A DNA stretch of 57,984 nucleotides, from the NCBI GenBank assembly GCA_900290255.1, contig OMOD01000057.1:10604-68587 (forward strand). Reading direction: 5' to 3'. The notes under the pieces are model-generated. The model searched no databases, had not been told where the DNA came from, and saw only the letters and a list, made by a program, of their open reading frames with translations. Source of the stretch: Candidatus Sulfotelmatobacter kueseliae (GTDB lineage Bacteria; Acidobacteriota; Terriglobia; Terriglobales; Acidobacteriaceae). Of this stretch, positions 24,048-32,046 are shown one piece after another. Position 1 is the stretch's first letter, and each line of letters starts with the position of its first letter. Position numbers and translations under genes: made by a program.

Positions 24048-25937
24048 ATGGTTACATTTCTCCCCAGCAATTGCTTCCGACGTGCAACAAAACTACCCCT
24101 CTCCGTGGGTGCGGCTCTTGGAGTGCAACTCGTCGCACTCTGCGGCAGCCTAATCCTCGCATCGTTAGCCTCTGCCCAATCGTCACCCACCGTTGCCTAC
24201 TCCATCGCCCTTGCTTCGCCCGAGCAACATCTGGTCGAAGTGCAGATCGTGCTGCCTGCTGGCGCGGCGCAACGCGAGCTGCAGCTTCCCGTGTGGAACG
24301 CGTTGTATCAGGTTCGCGACTTTGCCCAGTACGTGAACTGGATTCGCGCCCAGGACCGTTCCGGCAAAGCGCTTCCCGTGCGCGAGTTGGGCTCGAGCCG
24401 CTGGCAGATTCAGAATGCGGAGAACGGCGCCGTGGTCGAGTATCAGATCTATGCCGACTCCCCCGGACCGTTCGGCGCGCAGTTGAATCCGCATCACGCC
24501 TTCTTCAATCTCGCCGAGATTCTCATGTATCCGGTGGACGCGCGCGGCACCTCCATGCGCCTGCATTTCAGCCGTCTTCCTGAAGGATGGCGGATTGCCA
24601 CTCCGCTTCTGCTGTCGCCCGGCGGCGATTTTGGCGCGGAGAACTACGATCGCCTGGTGGACTCTCCGGTGGAAGCAGGTCATTTTCAGGAGGCGGATTT
24701 CGACGAGGCGGGCAGCCACTTTCGCGTCATCGTTGATGCCGACCCCACCGACTACGACATGGATAAAATCGTCGCCGTGCTGCACAAAATCGTTGCCGCG
24801 GCGATCACCTGGATGAACGACCGTCCTTTTGACACCTACGCGTTTTTTTATCACTTTCCCCGCGGACCGGCGGGCGGCGGCATGGAGCACGCCTATTCCA
24901 CGGCGATTGACATCAATGCGGATGTGTTGAAGGACGGTCTCAATTCGCTTACCGGCGTGACCGCCCACGAATTTTTTCATCTCTGGAACGTCAAGCGCAT
25001 CCGCCCGCAGACGCTCGAACCGGTGGACTACACCAAAGAAAACTACACGCGGGCGCTGTGGTTCAGTGAAGGCGTGACCAGCACCGCCGAGGGCACAATT
25101 GAACTGCGCGCCGGCCTGCTCGATGAGCCACGCTACCTCTTCCGGCTCGGCGCGGAGATCAGTGAACTGGAGCGCCGCCTGGCTCACCTGACGCAGTCCG
25201 CCGAGGAGTCCAGCCTCGACGCCTGGCTCGAGGGCAATTCCTACTACCACCGTCCCGAGCGCAGCATTTCTTACTACAACAAGGGCGAACTTCTCGGTGT
25301 CATGCTCGACCTGGCCGTCCGCGAGGCCAGCCACGGCAAAGCCTCGCTGCGCGAAGTGTTGCAGTGGATGAACGCCAATTACGCCAGGAAAGGCCGCTTC
25401 TTCAACGACTCAGACGGAGTCCGCGAAGCGGCCGAAGCGGTCAGCCAGGTCGACCTGGGGTGGTTTTTCACCAAATATGTAGCGGGCACCGATGAGATTC
25501 CGTGGAACGACTTCTTCGGCTCGGTGGGCCTGCGCGTGAACGAGGTCACGAACACCGTTGCCGATGCGGGATTCACGGCCGCGCGCAATTTTGACAATCC
25601 CATGTCGGTCGGGGCCGTGACGCCCGGCAGCGAAGCCGAGCGCGCCGGTTTGCAAGCGGGCGACACAATTCTCGAATTGCAAGGCAAGCCGGCCGGGCAG
25701 GAATCTCGCGACACGCTGATGCGGCTGAATCCCGGCGACACGCTGACCATGAAAGTTCGCGGCCGCCGCGGCGGCGAGCGCGAGCTGAAATGGAAGGTCG
25801 GCGGCCGCCAGGAGATTTCCTACCAGGTGAAGGATCTCGACCAGGTCACTGCCGATCAACGCGCACGGCGCGCCGCCTGGCTGAGAGGCGAGGCGCAGAG
25901 CGCCGCCGATCAAACCGCGGGAGCGGCAGCGAAATGA
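24048..25937 (+). CDS. M61-family (glycyl aminopeptidase-like) metallopeptidase with PDZ domain
   Basis: This 629-residue exported peptidase has a hydrophobic signal segment at about 15-45 ending LASAQ, an N-terminal beta domain, and the zinc helix HEFFHLWN with H307, E308 and H311. The likely third ligand is E341 in WFSEGVTSTAEG. The PGPFGAQLNPHHAFFN segment is typical of M61. A PDZ domain follows at about 530-610 (GSEAERAGLQAGDTILELQG). An upstream in-frame GTG at 24033 lies inside the dispersed repeat, so I prefer the ATG at 24048. The stop overlaps the plsC start. Confidence 0.9.
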   Translation: MVTFLPSNCFRRATKLPLSVGAALGVQLVALCGSLILASLASAQSSPTVAYSIALASPEQHLVEVQIVLPAGAAQRELQLPVWNALYQVRDFAQYVNWIRAQDRSGKALPVRELGSSRWQIQNAENGAVVEYQIYADSPGPFGAQLNPHHAFFNLAEILMYPVDARGTSMRLHFSRLPEGWRIATPLLLSPGGDFGAENYDRLVDSPVEAGHFQEADFDEAGSHFRVIVDADPTDYDMDKIVAVLHKIVAAAITWMNDRPFDTYAFFYHFPRGPAGGGMEHAYSTAIDINADVLKDGLNSLTGVTAHEFFHLWNVKRIRPQTLEPVDYTKENYTRALWFSEGVTSTAEGTIELRAGLLDEPRYLFRLGAEISELERRLAHLTQSAEESSLDAWLEGNSYYHRPERSISYYNKGELLGVMLDLAVREASHGKASLREVLQWMNANYARKGRFFNDSDGVREAAEAVSQVDLGWFFTKYVAGTDEIPWNDFFGSVGLRVNEVTNTVADAGFTAARNFDNPMSVGAVTPGSEAERAGLQAGDTILELQGKPAGQESRDTLMRLNPGDTLTMKVRGRRGGERELKWKVGGRQEISYQVKDLDQVTADQRARRAAWLRGEAQSAADQTAGAAAK

Positions 25938-26680
25938 TCCGCACCATCCTCATGTTGACCCTCTGGGGCCTGGCCGCTCCCATCGCCGCCCTGATCGGAT
26001 TTCCCGCTGCCTACATCATGGGCGATATCCGGGTGCTGTATCGTCTCTTCATGTGGGGGGCGCGCGCCGGAGTGTGGATCACGGGCGTGCGGTTCGAAGC
26101 CGTGGGCCTCGACCAGCTTGACCACTCGCGCAGCTACATTTTCATGTCGAATCACGTGTCGAACCTCGACCCGCCCATTCAGATTCCCCTCATTCCCAAG
26201 CGCACCTCGGTCATGGTCAAGAAAGAATTGTTCAAAGTCCCCATCCTCGGACAAGCCATGCGCATGGGAGCGCTGGTTCCGGTGGATCGCGGCAACCGCG
26301 AGGCCGGCATCGAAGCCGTCGCCGCCGCCAGGGCCGTTATCCAGCAGAAGCTCAACATGACCATTTATGTGGAAGGCCATCGCTCCTTCGACGGAAAGCT
26401 GCTGCCCTTCAAAAAAGGCCCGTTCTATTTGGCCGTGGAGTGCGGTGTACCCGTTGTGCCTGTAACAATTGTGGGCACGTACTACGCCATGCCGAAGGGC
26501 AGATTCGCCATCAAGCCGGGAGTGGCAAAAGTGATATTCCATCCCGCGATTGAACCAGCGGATTTCGGCAGCCGCGAATGCCTCATGGAGAAAGTCCGGG
26601 CCGTGATCGAAAGCGGGCTGCCGGAAGAGTACCGGCAGGGAAGCCTTGCCGCAGAGAGCAACAGCCGAACTGCTGAGTGA
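25934..26680 (+). CDS. plsC: 1-acyl-sn-glycerol-3-phosphate acyltransferase
   Basis: This 248-residue membrane-associated acyltransferase makes phosphatidic acid from lysophosphatidic acid. It has an N-terminal hydrophobic helix, motif I NHVSNLD (73-79, H74-x4-D79), and motif III as EGHRSFDG (147-154) where EGTRS is commoner. VPVVPVTIVGTYYAMPKG fits motif IV. The ATG overlaps the M61 peptidase stop (ATGA). The partner peptidase gives no functional hint. Confidence 0.9.
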   Translation: MIRTILMLTLWGLAAPIAALIGFPAAYIMGDIRVLYRLFMWGARAGVWITGVRFEAVGLDQLDHSRSYIFMSNHVSNLDPPIQIPLIPKRTSVMVKKELFKVPILGQAMRMGALVPVDRGNREAGIEAVAAARAVIQQKLNMTIYVEGHRSFDGKLLPFKKGPFYLAVECGVPVVPVTIVGTYYAMPKGRFAIKPGVAKVIFHPAIEPADFGSRECLMEKVRAVIESGLPEEYRQGSLAAESNSRTAE

Positions 26681-26698
26681 AGTCCGAACCGTGGGAAG

Positions 26699-26813
26699 AA
26701 AGATTTCAGATTGTAGATTTCAGATTGCAGATTTCAAACCCAATCTCAGTTGAGCAGCCGGCTCAATCTGCAATCTAGAATCTGAAATCTGCATTCTGCA
26801 TTCTGAAATCTGC
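26699..26813. repeat. Word-hairpin between convergent plsC and lpxD
   Basis: The left arm 26699-26737 repeats CAGATT(T/G) words. The right arm 26764-26813 repeats AATCTG/ATTCTG words in inverse orientation. A TGAGC-AGCCG-GCTCA palindrome is in the loop. It fills the gap between two converging genes. Confidence 0.85.
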
Positions 26814-26820
26814 TTCCTCG

Positions 26821-27825
26821 TTATTCTTCCTGCTTCTTCCCCCGCACCGCCCGCGCGATCTCCGGCAATCGCGGCAGGATCGCCGAATACTTCAACCAAG
26901 CCTTGTGATCCACTGCCGGAGATCCGCTCACCAGCGCCCCGGCTGCAATATCATTGGCCACACCGCTTTGCGGCGTCACGATCGCGTTCTCTCCAACTTT
27001 GCAGTGCCCGACCACCCCGACCTGTCCGGTAAGAATGACTTTGTTGCCGATCTCCGTCGATCCCGCCAGCCCCACCTGCGCGCACAGCAGCGCATCTTCG
27101 CCGACTTGTGAGCCGTGACCAACCTGCACCAGGTTATCGACCTTCACCCCGCGCCCAATACGGGTTTCGCCGACGCTGGCCCGGTCAATGCAGGAGTTAG
27201 CCTGCACTTCCACGTCGTCGCCGATGACCACCGGCGCGGGCTGCGGAATCTTGTGCCAGCGTCCCTCGGCCGTTTTGGCGAAGCCGAAGCCGTCGCCGCC
27301 GATCACAACTCCGTTCTGCAACAGCACGTTGCTGCCGATGCGGCAGTTCTCGCGCACCACCGCGTGCGCGTGAGCGAAAAAGTTGCTGCCGATCTTCACC
27401 CCGCGGTAAATCACCACATGCGCCAGCAGCACCGCGTTCGCTCCGATCGCGACGTTCTCGCCGATCACTACATACGGCCCGATGTGCGCATTTGCCCCAA
27501 TCTTCGCGCTCGCGTCGACGACCGCCGTGGGATGCACACCCGGCGCGTAGCGCAGCGGCTGATGAAAAAGTTCCAGCGCCCGCGCAAACGTCAGATAAGG
27601 ATCTTTCGCCCGCAGCATGGCCGCGGGAATGGCAGGGAAGTCCTCGGCGACAATCACGGCAGAAGCCTTGGTCGTGCGCGCCGCCGCCGCATACTTGGGA
27701 TTGGAAATGAAGGTTAATTCTCCCGGCCCGGCCTGCTCAATCCCGTTGAGGCCGGTGATTTCTGTCTCGGGAGACCCGTTTTCCAGGCGCACATTCAGGG
27801 CAGAAGCAATGGCAGAAAGTTTCAT
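26821..27825 (-). CDS. lpxD: UDP-3-O-acylglucosamine N-acyltransferase
   Basis: This 334-residue enzyme of lipid A synthesis adds the N-linked hydroxyacyl chain. The N-terminal uridine-binding domain ([14 protein letters not shown]) is followed by a left-handed beta-helix of about nine hexapeptide turns. The catalytic histidine is H237 in [11 protein letters not shown]. The C-terminal helix is Lys/Glu-rich. It implies the organism makes lipid A and has an outer membrane. No other lpx genes are in the window. Confidence 0.95.
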   Translation of the reverse strand: MKLSAIASALNVRLENGSPETEITGLNGIEQAGPGELTFISNPKYAAAARTTKASAVIVAEDFPAIPAAMLRAKDPYLTFARALELFHQPLRYAPGVHPTAVVDASAKIGANAHIGPYVVIGENVAIGANAVLLAHVVIYRGVKIGSNFFAHAHAVVRENCRIGSNVLLQNGVVIGGDGFGFAKTAEGRWHKIPQPAPVVIGDDVEVQANSCIDRASVGETRIGRGVKVDNLVQVGHGSQVGEDALLCAQVGLAGSTEIGNKVILTGQVGVVGHCKVGENAIVTPQSGVANDIAAGALVSGSPAVDHKAWLKYSAILPRLPEIARAVRGKKQEE

Positions 27826-28149
27826 GGCGATGAGAGGAGATGCGAGTCAATCGTACACCAGCGGTGCAGGGCACACCCGCGAGGCCGAACATAGGTAGTG
27901 GCTCAGTTTGATCGTCGACCTTCCCTGCGTCATCCCGAGGCCCCGCGCTTTTACCAGCGGGGCGAGGGATCTCCCTCAAGATAGTGCCAGGGGAGATCCT
28001 TCGCTCCGCCTCGCTTCGCTCGCCCCGGCTGAAGCCGAGGGTCTACCAGAAAGCGGCTTCGCTCAGGATGACGCCGTGCAGAAGAGGGTCAAATTCGGAT
28101 TGAGCCACTACCCGAACATAGAATGCAGGACCGACTTTGACCTTGGTCA
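27826..28149. repeat. Spacer with long palindromic repeat (family S, copy 1)
   Basis: This 324-base spacer has no gene. The region 27927-28074 is a 148-base dispersed element whose ends are inverted (GCGTCATCCCGA at the left, AGGATGACGC at the right). Its core has GAGGGATCTCCC facing GGGGAGATCC. Copies are at 45517-45633 and 53456-53574. The rest is unremarkable. Confidence 0.8.
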
Positions 28150-28626
28150 CTACTCTTCGAACATCGGAACCTGCAGCTGATCTTGCGCCGCGCGCCGCTG
28201 TCGCCGGGCAGCTCCAATGACCGCCAGCACGGTCAGCGATTCCAGCGCCGTTCGCGGCACAAAAATCCGCTGCGTGTTCGAGCGCTGATCGGGCGGGGTG
28301 ACCAGAAATCCCTCGGGCACGGTCTGCGCCAGATCGGCGGGCATGAGTCCTTCGAGCACTTCGTTGTCTTTAAACCGCAGCCGCACCCACAAGCCCTCCG
28401 ATCGCGGACGGGAAGTGAACGTCTTGCGCGTCAGCGACTCCGAGTCGCCGAATTCGCGCACGAAATACACCCCCTTGACCTCGCGCAGGTTAATGGAAAT
28501 AACTGTACCCGAAGTATTTAGCAGCTCCAGTTTGCCTTCGTGGACGAATTCCGCGGGCGCCACGTAGCCCGAAACCGAGTCCCGGTCCATTTTGCGCACG
28601 ATGACTTTCTTGTGTGTTGAAGGCAT
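28150..28626 (-). CDS. Conserved hypothetical protein, small beta-rich
   Basis: I do not recognise this 158-residue protein with certainty. It starts THKKVIVRKMDRDSVSGYV, continues with alternating hydrophobic beta-strand segments (GKLELLNTSGTVISINL, LWVRLRFKDNEVLEGLM), and contains QRIFVPRTALESLTVLAVIG near the end. The pattern suggests an Sm/PilZ-like small beta domain that may be cytosolic; there is no signal peptide or TM helix. It stands alone, with a word-hairpin just upstream. Confidence 0.6.
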   Translation of the reverse strand: MPSTHKKVIVRKMDRDSVSGYVAPAEFVHEGKLELLNTSGTVISINLREVKGVYFVREFGDSESLTRKTFTSRPRSEGLWVRLRFKDNEVLEGLMPADLAQTVPEGFLVTPPDQRSNTQRIFVPRTALESLTVLAVIGAARRQRRAAQDQLQVPMFEE

Positions 28627-29080
28627 AAACCCTGGCGTCGGACCTCGGACTTCAGACCTCGGACTTCAGACCTCGGACTTCAGACCTCAGACTTCAGAAC
28701 CCCTGGCCCCCGGATGTTCTGACGAAAAGGATCTCTAATCTTGCCTGTACACGCGGAGCGCCGAGTCTAAGGTCCGAGGTCTAAGGGCTGACGTCCGAAT
28801 CCTGATTCTCGCACTTTTCCGGCAGAAACTCGCGGAATCTGCCTTGGCAGTAGCCAAAATGTAAACGTTGTGTTATTTTCTTTAGCTTACAGCAAAGACT
28901 TCGGTTCGTCTAAGTACTTTGTATTTAGCCACTTGCATCCGAGTGGCTGAGGCCCTGAATAGCTGGCGCTGTAAAGCTGTGGAAATCTTGTGGAAATACC
29001 GGTAGCTCCAGCCCAATCCGGTATGAGGTTGCGGTCGGCGGTACCCCCGGCGGAACGGCCGGAAGGCCGCTGCAAAGCGC
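28627..29080. repeat. 454-base spacer: word-hairpin plus structured leader candidate
   Basis: 28632-28697 repeats GGACTTCAGACCTC words. 28770-28800 carries the inverted GAGTCTAAGGTCCGAGG word. From about 28926 to 29080, directly before the tRNA nucleotidyltransferase gene, there are several short stems: AGCCACT/AGTGGCT, TACCGG/CCGGTA and CGGCC-GGAA-GGCCG with a GNRA-type loop. No known RNA family is recognised. Confidence 0.55.
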
Positions 29081-30670
29081 ATGGCTGATTACATTTACAC
29101 GATGGAGCTCCGGCTGACGCCCGACCAACTCAAGGGCGTCGGCCTGGTACAAGGCGTGGCCCGCGCAGCGGGCATGAATCTCTACCTCACCGGCGGCGCA
29201 ATCCGCGACCTGATCAGCGGATTTGCCATCCGCGACCTCGATTTTACGGTCCAGGGCAATCCTCTCAAGCTGCAAAAAGATCTGGAAAAGGCGGGCGCCA
29301 AGATCACCGCCGTCGAAGAGGAAGTGCGCACGATTTTCCTCTCGCTGCCGGGCAACGCCCGCGCCGAAATCAGCATGGCCCGTACCGAGCAGTATGAGAA
29401 GACGGGCAAGCCGCCCCTGGTCGCTCCCGCCACCATCCACGAGGACCTGCGCCGCCGCGACTTCTCGGTCAACGCCATGGCGCTCTCGCTCAACGAGGGA
29501 TCCCGCGGCCTGCTGCTTGATCCTTTCAATGGCGTCGCCGATATCGAGGCCAAGCTCATCCGCATTCTGCATAATTATTCTTTCCTGGAAGATCCCTCGC
29601 GCCTGATCCGCGCCACCCGCTTTGCCGCCCGTTTTCACTGGCCGCTCGAAGAGCGTACCCAGGCCCGCTACAACGCCGCCAAAGAGGGCAAGTACATCGA
29701 CTACATTCTGCGCAGCTCGATCGGCCACGAAATCGCCGCTCTCGCCCACGAAGACGATCCCCTGCACGTGCTCAAGATGCTCGAAAAAGAGGGATGGCTT
29801 GAGATCCTGCATCCCCGCTGGACGAGCGCCAAGGTCGACACCAACGGCCTCGGTCAGCTGTTGAAGACGCGCCAGCAGATGGTCGATCTGGGCTACGCGC
29901 CTGACGCCGGTCCGGCAGTGATGTACTTCCTGACCTCGCGCTTCACCACCAGCGACATCTCCGATTTGCAGCGGTTGATTCCACGCAAAGATCTGGTCGA
30001 GGCCTGGCGCGACATTGAAGATCACGCCAAGGAACTGGCCAAGCGCCTGATGGGCAAGGAGGCCGCCACTCCCTCGCGCACCTGGACGTTGCTCTCCGCG
30101 GCCCGGCCGGAGATGATTCTGTTCCTGGCCGTGACCGCCCGACAACAATCGGTCCAGCAGAAAATCAGAAATTACCTCACCAAATGGCGGCAGGTGCAGC
30201 AGAAGATTCCGCTGCCCGAGATGACCGAGTTGCTGATCACACCGCAACTGCCGGTATATCCCAAGATCGCGCACGATGTTTTCATGCTGCTGCTCGATGG
30301 CAAGCTTCGTTCTCGCACCGAGACGCTGAAGTTCCTCAAGCCTTTTGCTCCGCCGCCCCCGCCTCCGCCGCCGGCGCCGAGGCGCGGCCGCATCGCCAAG
30401 GCGGCTGGCGTGGCTGCTGCCGCCGCCCCCGCCAAAGCGGGGTCAAAGCCGGGAAAGAAATCTGCTGCGGCCGCGGCCGTCGCCGTCGCACCCGCTCCAC
30501 CACCAAAGCCGGCAGCCAAGCCGAAAGCGCCCGAGAAAACGAAGGCTGCAAGACCCGTTCCCAAGCCGGCCAAGCCCGTCCACAAACCGGCGAAGCCCGT
30601 CCACAAACCGGCGAAGAAGCCCAAAGCCAAAGCTCCCGCCAAGAATGCCAAGGGGAAGAAGCGCAGGTAG
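29081..30670 (+). CDS. tRNA nucleotidyltransferase (class II CCA-adding/poly(A) polymerase family) with basic tail
   Basis: This class II nucleotidyltransferase repairs or builds the tRNA 3' end. The catalytic core shows LTGGAIRD (37-43), RDLDFTV with D52/D54, RRRDFSVNAM (124-133) and FLEDPSRLIRATRFAARF (168-185). The HD domain present in some CCA enzymes is absent. From about residue 425 to 529 there is an unusual tail of Pro, Ala and Lys, including three 7-residue units (PVPKPAK, PVHKPAK twice). The tail could bind RNA or ribosomes. Whether the enzyme adds A, CC or CCA cannot be decided from the sequence. Confidence 0.85.
   Translation: MADYIYTMELRLTPDQLKGVGLVQGVARAAGMNLYLTGGAIRDLISGFAIRDLDFTVQGNPLKLQKDLEKAGAKITAVEEEVRTIFLSLPGNARAEISMARTEQYEKTGKPPLVAPATIHEDLRRRDFSVNAMALSLNEGSRGLLLDPFNGVADIEAKLIRILHNYSFLEDPSRLIRATRFAARFHWPLEERTQARYNAAKEGKYIDYILRSSIGHEIAALAHEDDPLHVLKMLEKEGWLEILHPRWTSAKVDTNGLGQLLKTRQQMVDLGYAPDAGPAVMYFLTSRFTTSDISDLQRLIPRKDLVEAWRDIEDHAKELAKRLMGKEAATPSRTWTLLSAARPEMILFLAVTARQQSVQQKIRNYLTKWRQVQQKIPLPEMTELLITPQLPVYPKIAHDVFMLLLDGKLRSRTETLKFLKPFAPPPPPPPPAPRRGRIAKAAGVAAAAAPAKAGSKPGKKSAAAAAVAVAPAPPPKPAAKPKAPEKTKAARPVPKPAKPVHKPAKPVHKPAKKPKAKAPAKNAKGKKRR
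30554..30616 (+). repeat. Three 21-bp tandem units in the tRNA nucleotidyltransferase tail
   Basis: The last two units are identical and the first differs at a few positions. They encode PVPKPAK-PVHKPAK-PVHKPAK and keep the frame. Confidence 0.9.
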
Positions 30671-30676
30671 GAGCGG

Positions 30677-30878
30677 GTTGTCACTTCGCGGGCGGACGAG
30701 GCGTCCGCCGCTCCATGACTGGTAAAGTTCTCAGGTTCCGTGGAGCCCCGGACGCCCTCGTCCGGGGAAGACATTCTCTGCAGTTCCACGTCGTCCATGA
30801 TGATGTAGTGGTCAAACGTAACCAGAATCCTTTCCAACTGGCAGCGGTCAGCGTCAACCGTGATGGATTGGCCCCGAC
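30677..30878 (-). pseudogene. Partial diverged copy of ygfZ with its palindromic repeat
   Basis: This 202-base segment matches 11838-12102 within ygfZ. It has the same two hairpins, but only one of the 24-bp units, which accounts for exactly 63 missing bases. It then continues for about 100 bases of ygfZ coding sequence at roughly 90 percent identity. On the minus strand it would encode SITVDADRCQLERILVTFDH and DDVELQRM, with conservative changes against YgfZ. The outer boundary at 30677 coincides with the repeat edge. It has no start or full gene. Confidence 0.85.
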
Positions 30879-30898
30879 TCCCGCAACAAATCATGTGG

Positions 30899-30937
30899 GG
30901 ACAGCCGCTCCGGCTGTCCGGTCGAGCGAAGCTCGAC
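30899..30937. repeat. Two adjacent short palindromes
   Basis: GGACAGCCG-CTC-CGGCTGTCC is followed by GTCGAGCGAAGCTCGAC. The second is identical to 18857-18873. The elements lie upstream of the Gly-rich protein gene. Confidence 0.7.
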
Positions 30938-30997
30938 AGCCCAGCGCCTCCGATACGCGAAGCTCAGCCACAGGCAACCTTTCTTGCTCTTCAGGCT

Positions 30998-31003
30998 TAT
31001 AAT
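30998..31003 (+). promoter_or_regulatory. Candidate -10 element
   Basis: TATAAT lies 13 bases before the ATG at 31016 and is the only consensus-like element in this spacer. If it is used, the leader would be very short. No matching -35 is visible. Confidence 0.35.
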
Positions 31004-31015
31004 GTAAGTAGTCGT

Positions 31016-31858
31016 ATGCGTCGCCTGATTGCCATCACGGCGTTCGCTCTCTCCTTGGCCGTACCTCTCTGGGCACAGCACGGTGGTGGTCACGGCGGCG
31101 GCGGCGGAGGAGGAGGAGGTCACGCCAGCTCTGGCGGCGGTGGTCATGCCGGCGGATTCGGCGGCGGCTCTGGCGCCCACAGCAGCGGCCATAGCGGCGG
31201 AGGCAGCAGCGTTCACGTTGCTTCCGGCGGCGGCCATGTCTCCAGCGGTTTCCGCTCCAGCCCCGGCTATTCTCGCGAATTCACACCGCCTCCTTCCTCG
31301 CGTTGGAGTGGCTCTCGCGGCCTATATTTGCATGATTCCTTCCGCGGGCCTCGCTTTGGCAGCTACGGATATAACCGCGGATACCGCAACGGCTGCTACG
31401 GTTACGGCTGCTGGGTAGGCTCCGGTTACCCGGGGTATCCCTGGCTGTACGCGGGCTATTACGATCCCTGGTGGTGGTGGGATTCCGGCTCCGGTTATGA
31501 CGATAGCTACCAGCAGGAACTGGCCAACGCCGACGCGATGAACCAGCAGAATCTCGATGAGCAGCGCATGCTGCGCCAGGAGGAAGCCGACGGCGATCAG
31601 GACTCCTACGCGCCATCGGCTCCCGCTGAGAGCGAGCCAGATGGCGCGCCCTTCCTGCCGGCCACCGTGCTGGTCTTTCGCGACCAGCACAAAGAAGAAA
31701 TCCAGAACTATGCCATCGTCGGCCAGACACTTTGGAACTTTGCCCCTCAGCGCACGGAGAAGATTCACCTGGCTGATCTCGATCTCGCCGCCACCACCAA
31801 GGCCAACGACGAGCGCGGCGTGACCTTCCGCTTGCCCATCGCCAGCGAAACCCGATAA
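31016..31858 (+). CDS. Exported Gly/His/Ser-rich protein of unknown function
   Basis: This 280-residue protein begins with a signal peptide (about 1-21, ending PLWAQ). A low-complexity Gly/His/Ser stretch (about 22-85) contains GHSGGGSS-type runs. An aromatic Gly/Tyr/Trp segment (about 115-165, including YDPWWWWDSG) follows, then a Gln/Glu/Asp helix. The C-terminal ~60 residues form a compact domain (LPATVLVFRDQHKEEIQNYA..LWNF). That domain looks structured and may be the conserved part. It is likely surface-exposed or periplasmic; function unknown. The ATG at 31016 starts exactly at the signal peptide. Confidence 0.7.
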   Translation: MRRLIAITAFALSLAVPLWAQHGGGHGGGGGGGGGHASSGGGGHAGGFGGGSGAHSSGHSGGGSSVHVASGGGHVSSGFRSSPGYSREFTPPPSSRWSGSRGLYLHDSFRGPRFGSYGYNRGYRNGCYGYGCWVGSGYPGYPWLYAGYYDPWWWWDSGSGYDDSYQQELANADAMNQQNLDEQRMLRQEEADGDQDSYAPSAPAESEPDGAPFLPATVLVFRDQHKEEIQNYAIVGQTLWNFAPQRTEKIHLADLDLAATTKANDERGVTFRLPIASETR

Positions 31859-31929
31859 CCGCGCCGCGGATCGGCGTCATCCTGAACAGCCGTTCCAAGT
31901 CTTGACGTGCAAGATGTATAGGCCAGAGC

Positions 31930-31966
31930 TTCCCACCCTTGCAAAGAGCGCAAGGGTGGGGCACCC
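31930..31966. repeat. Palindrome family P, copy 1 (intergenic)
   Basis: TTCCCAC-CCTTGC-loop-GCAAGG-GTGGGGCACCC. The outer frame is shared with the copies at 36045, 44184, 44268 and 51389, while the inner stem bases differ in a paired way. Confidence 0.85.
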
Positions 31967-32046
31967 TCAGTCGTGATGATCCCACTAAAACGCACCCCGG
32001 AACCCGGCGAGGCAAGTTCCGATCCCGTCCCGGATGCTAAAATAAA

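Noticed and set aside
26821..27825. An lpx operon around lpxD
   Set aside because: Neighbouring genes are an acyltransferase on the other strand and an unknown protein; no lpxA, lpxB or fabZ is present.
28632..28697. CRISPR array in tandem GGACTTCAGACCTC words
   Set aside because: Units are short and adjacent without spacers, and there is an inverted arm; no cas genes are nearby.
30172..30894. Minus-strand frame that fuses ygfZ-like residues to Gly/Ala-rich sequence
   Set aside because: The first part is the ygfZ fragment; the rest is antisense to the tRNA nucleotidyltransferase tail. It is not a real gene.
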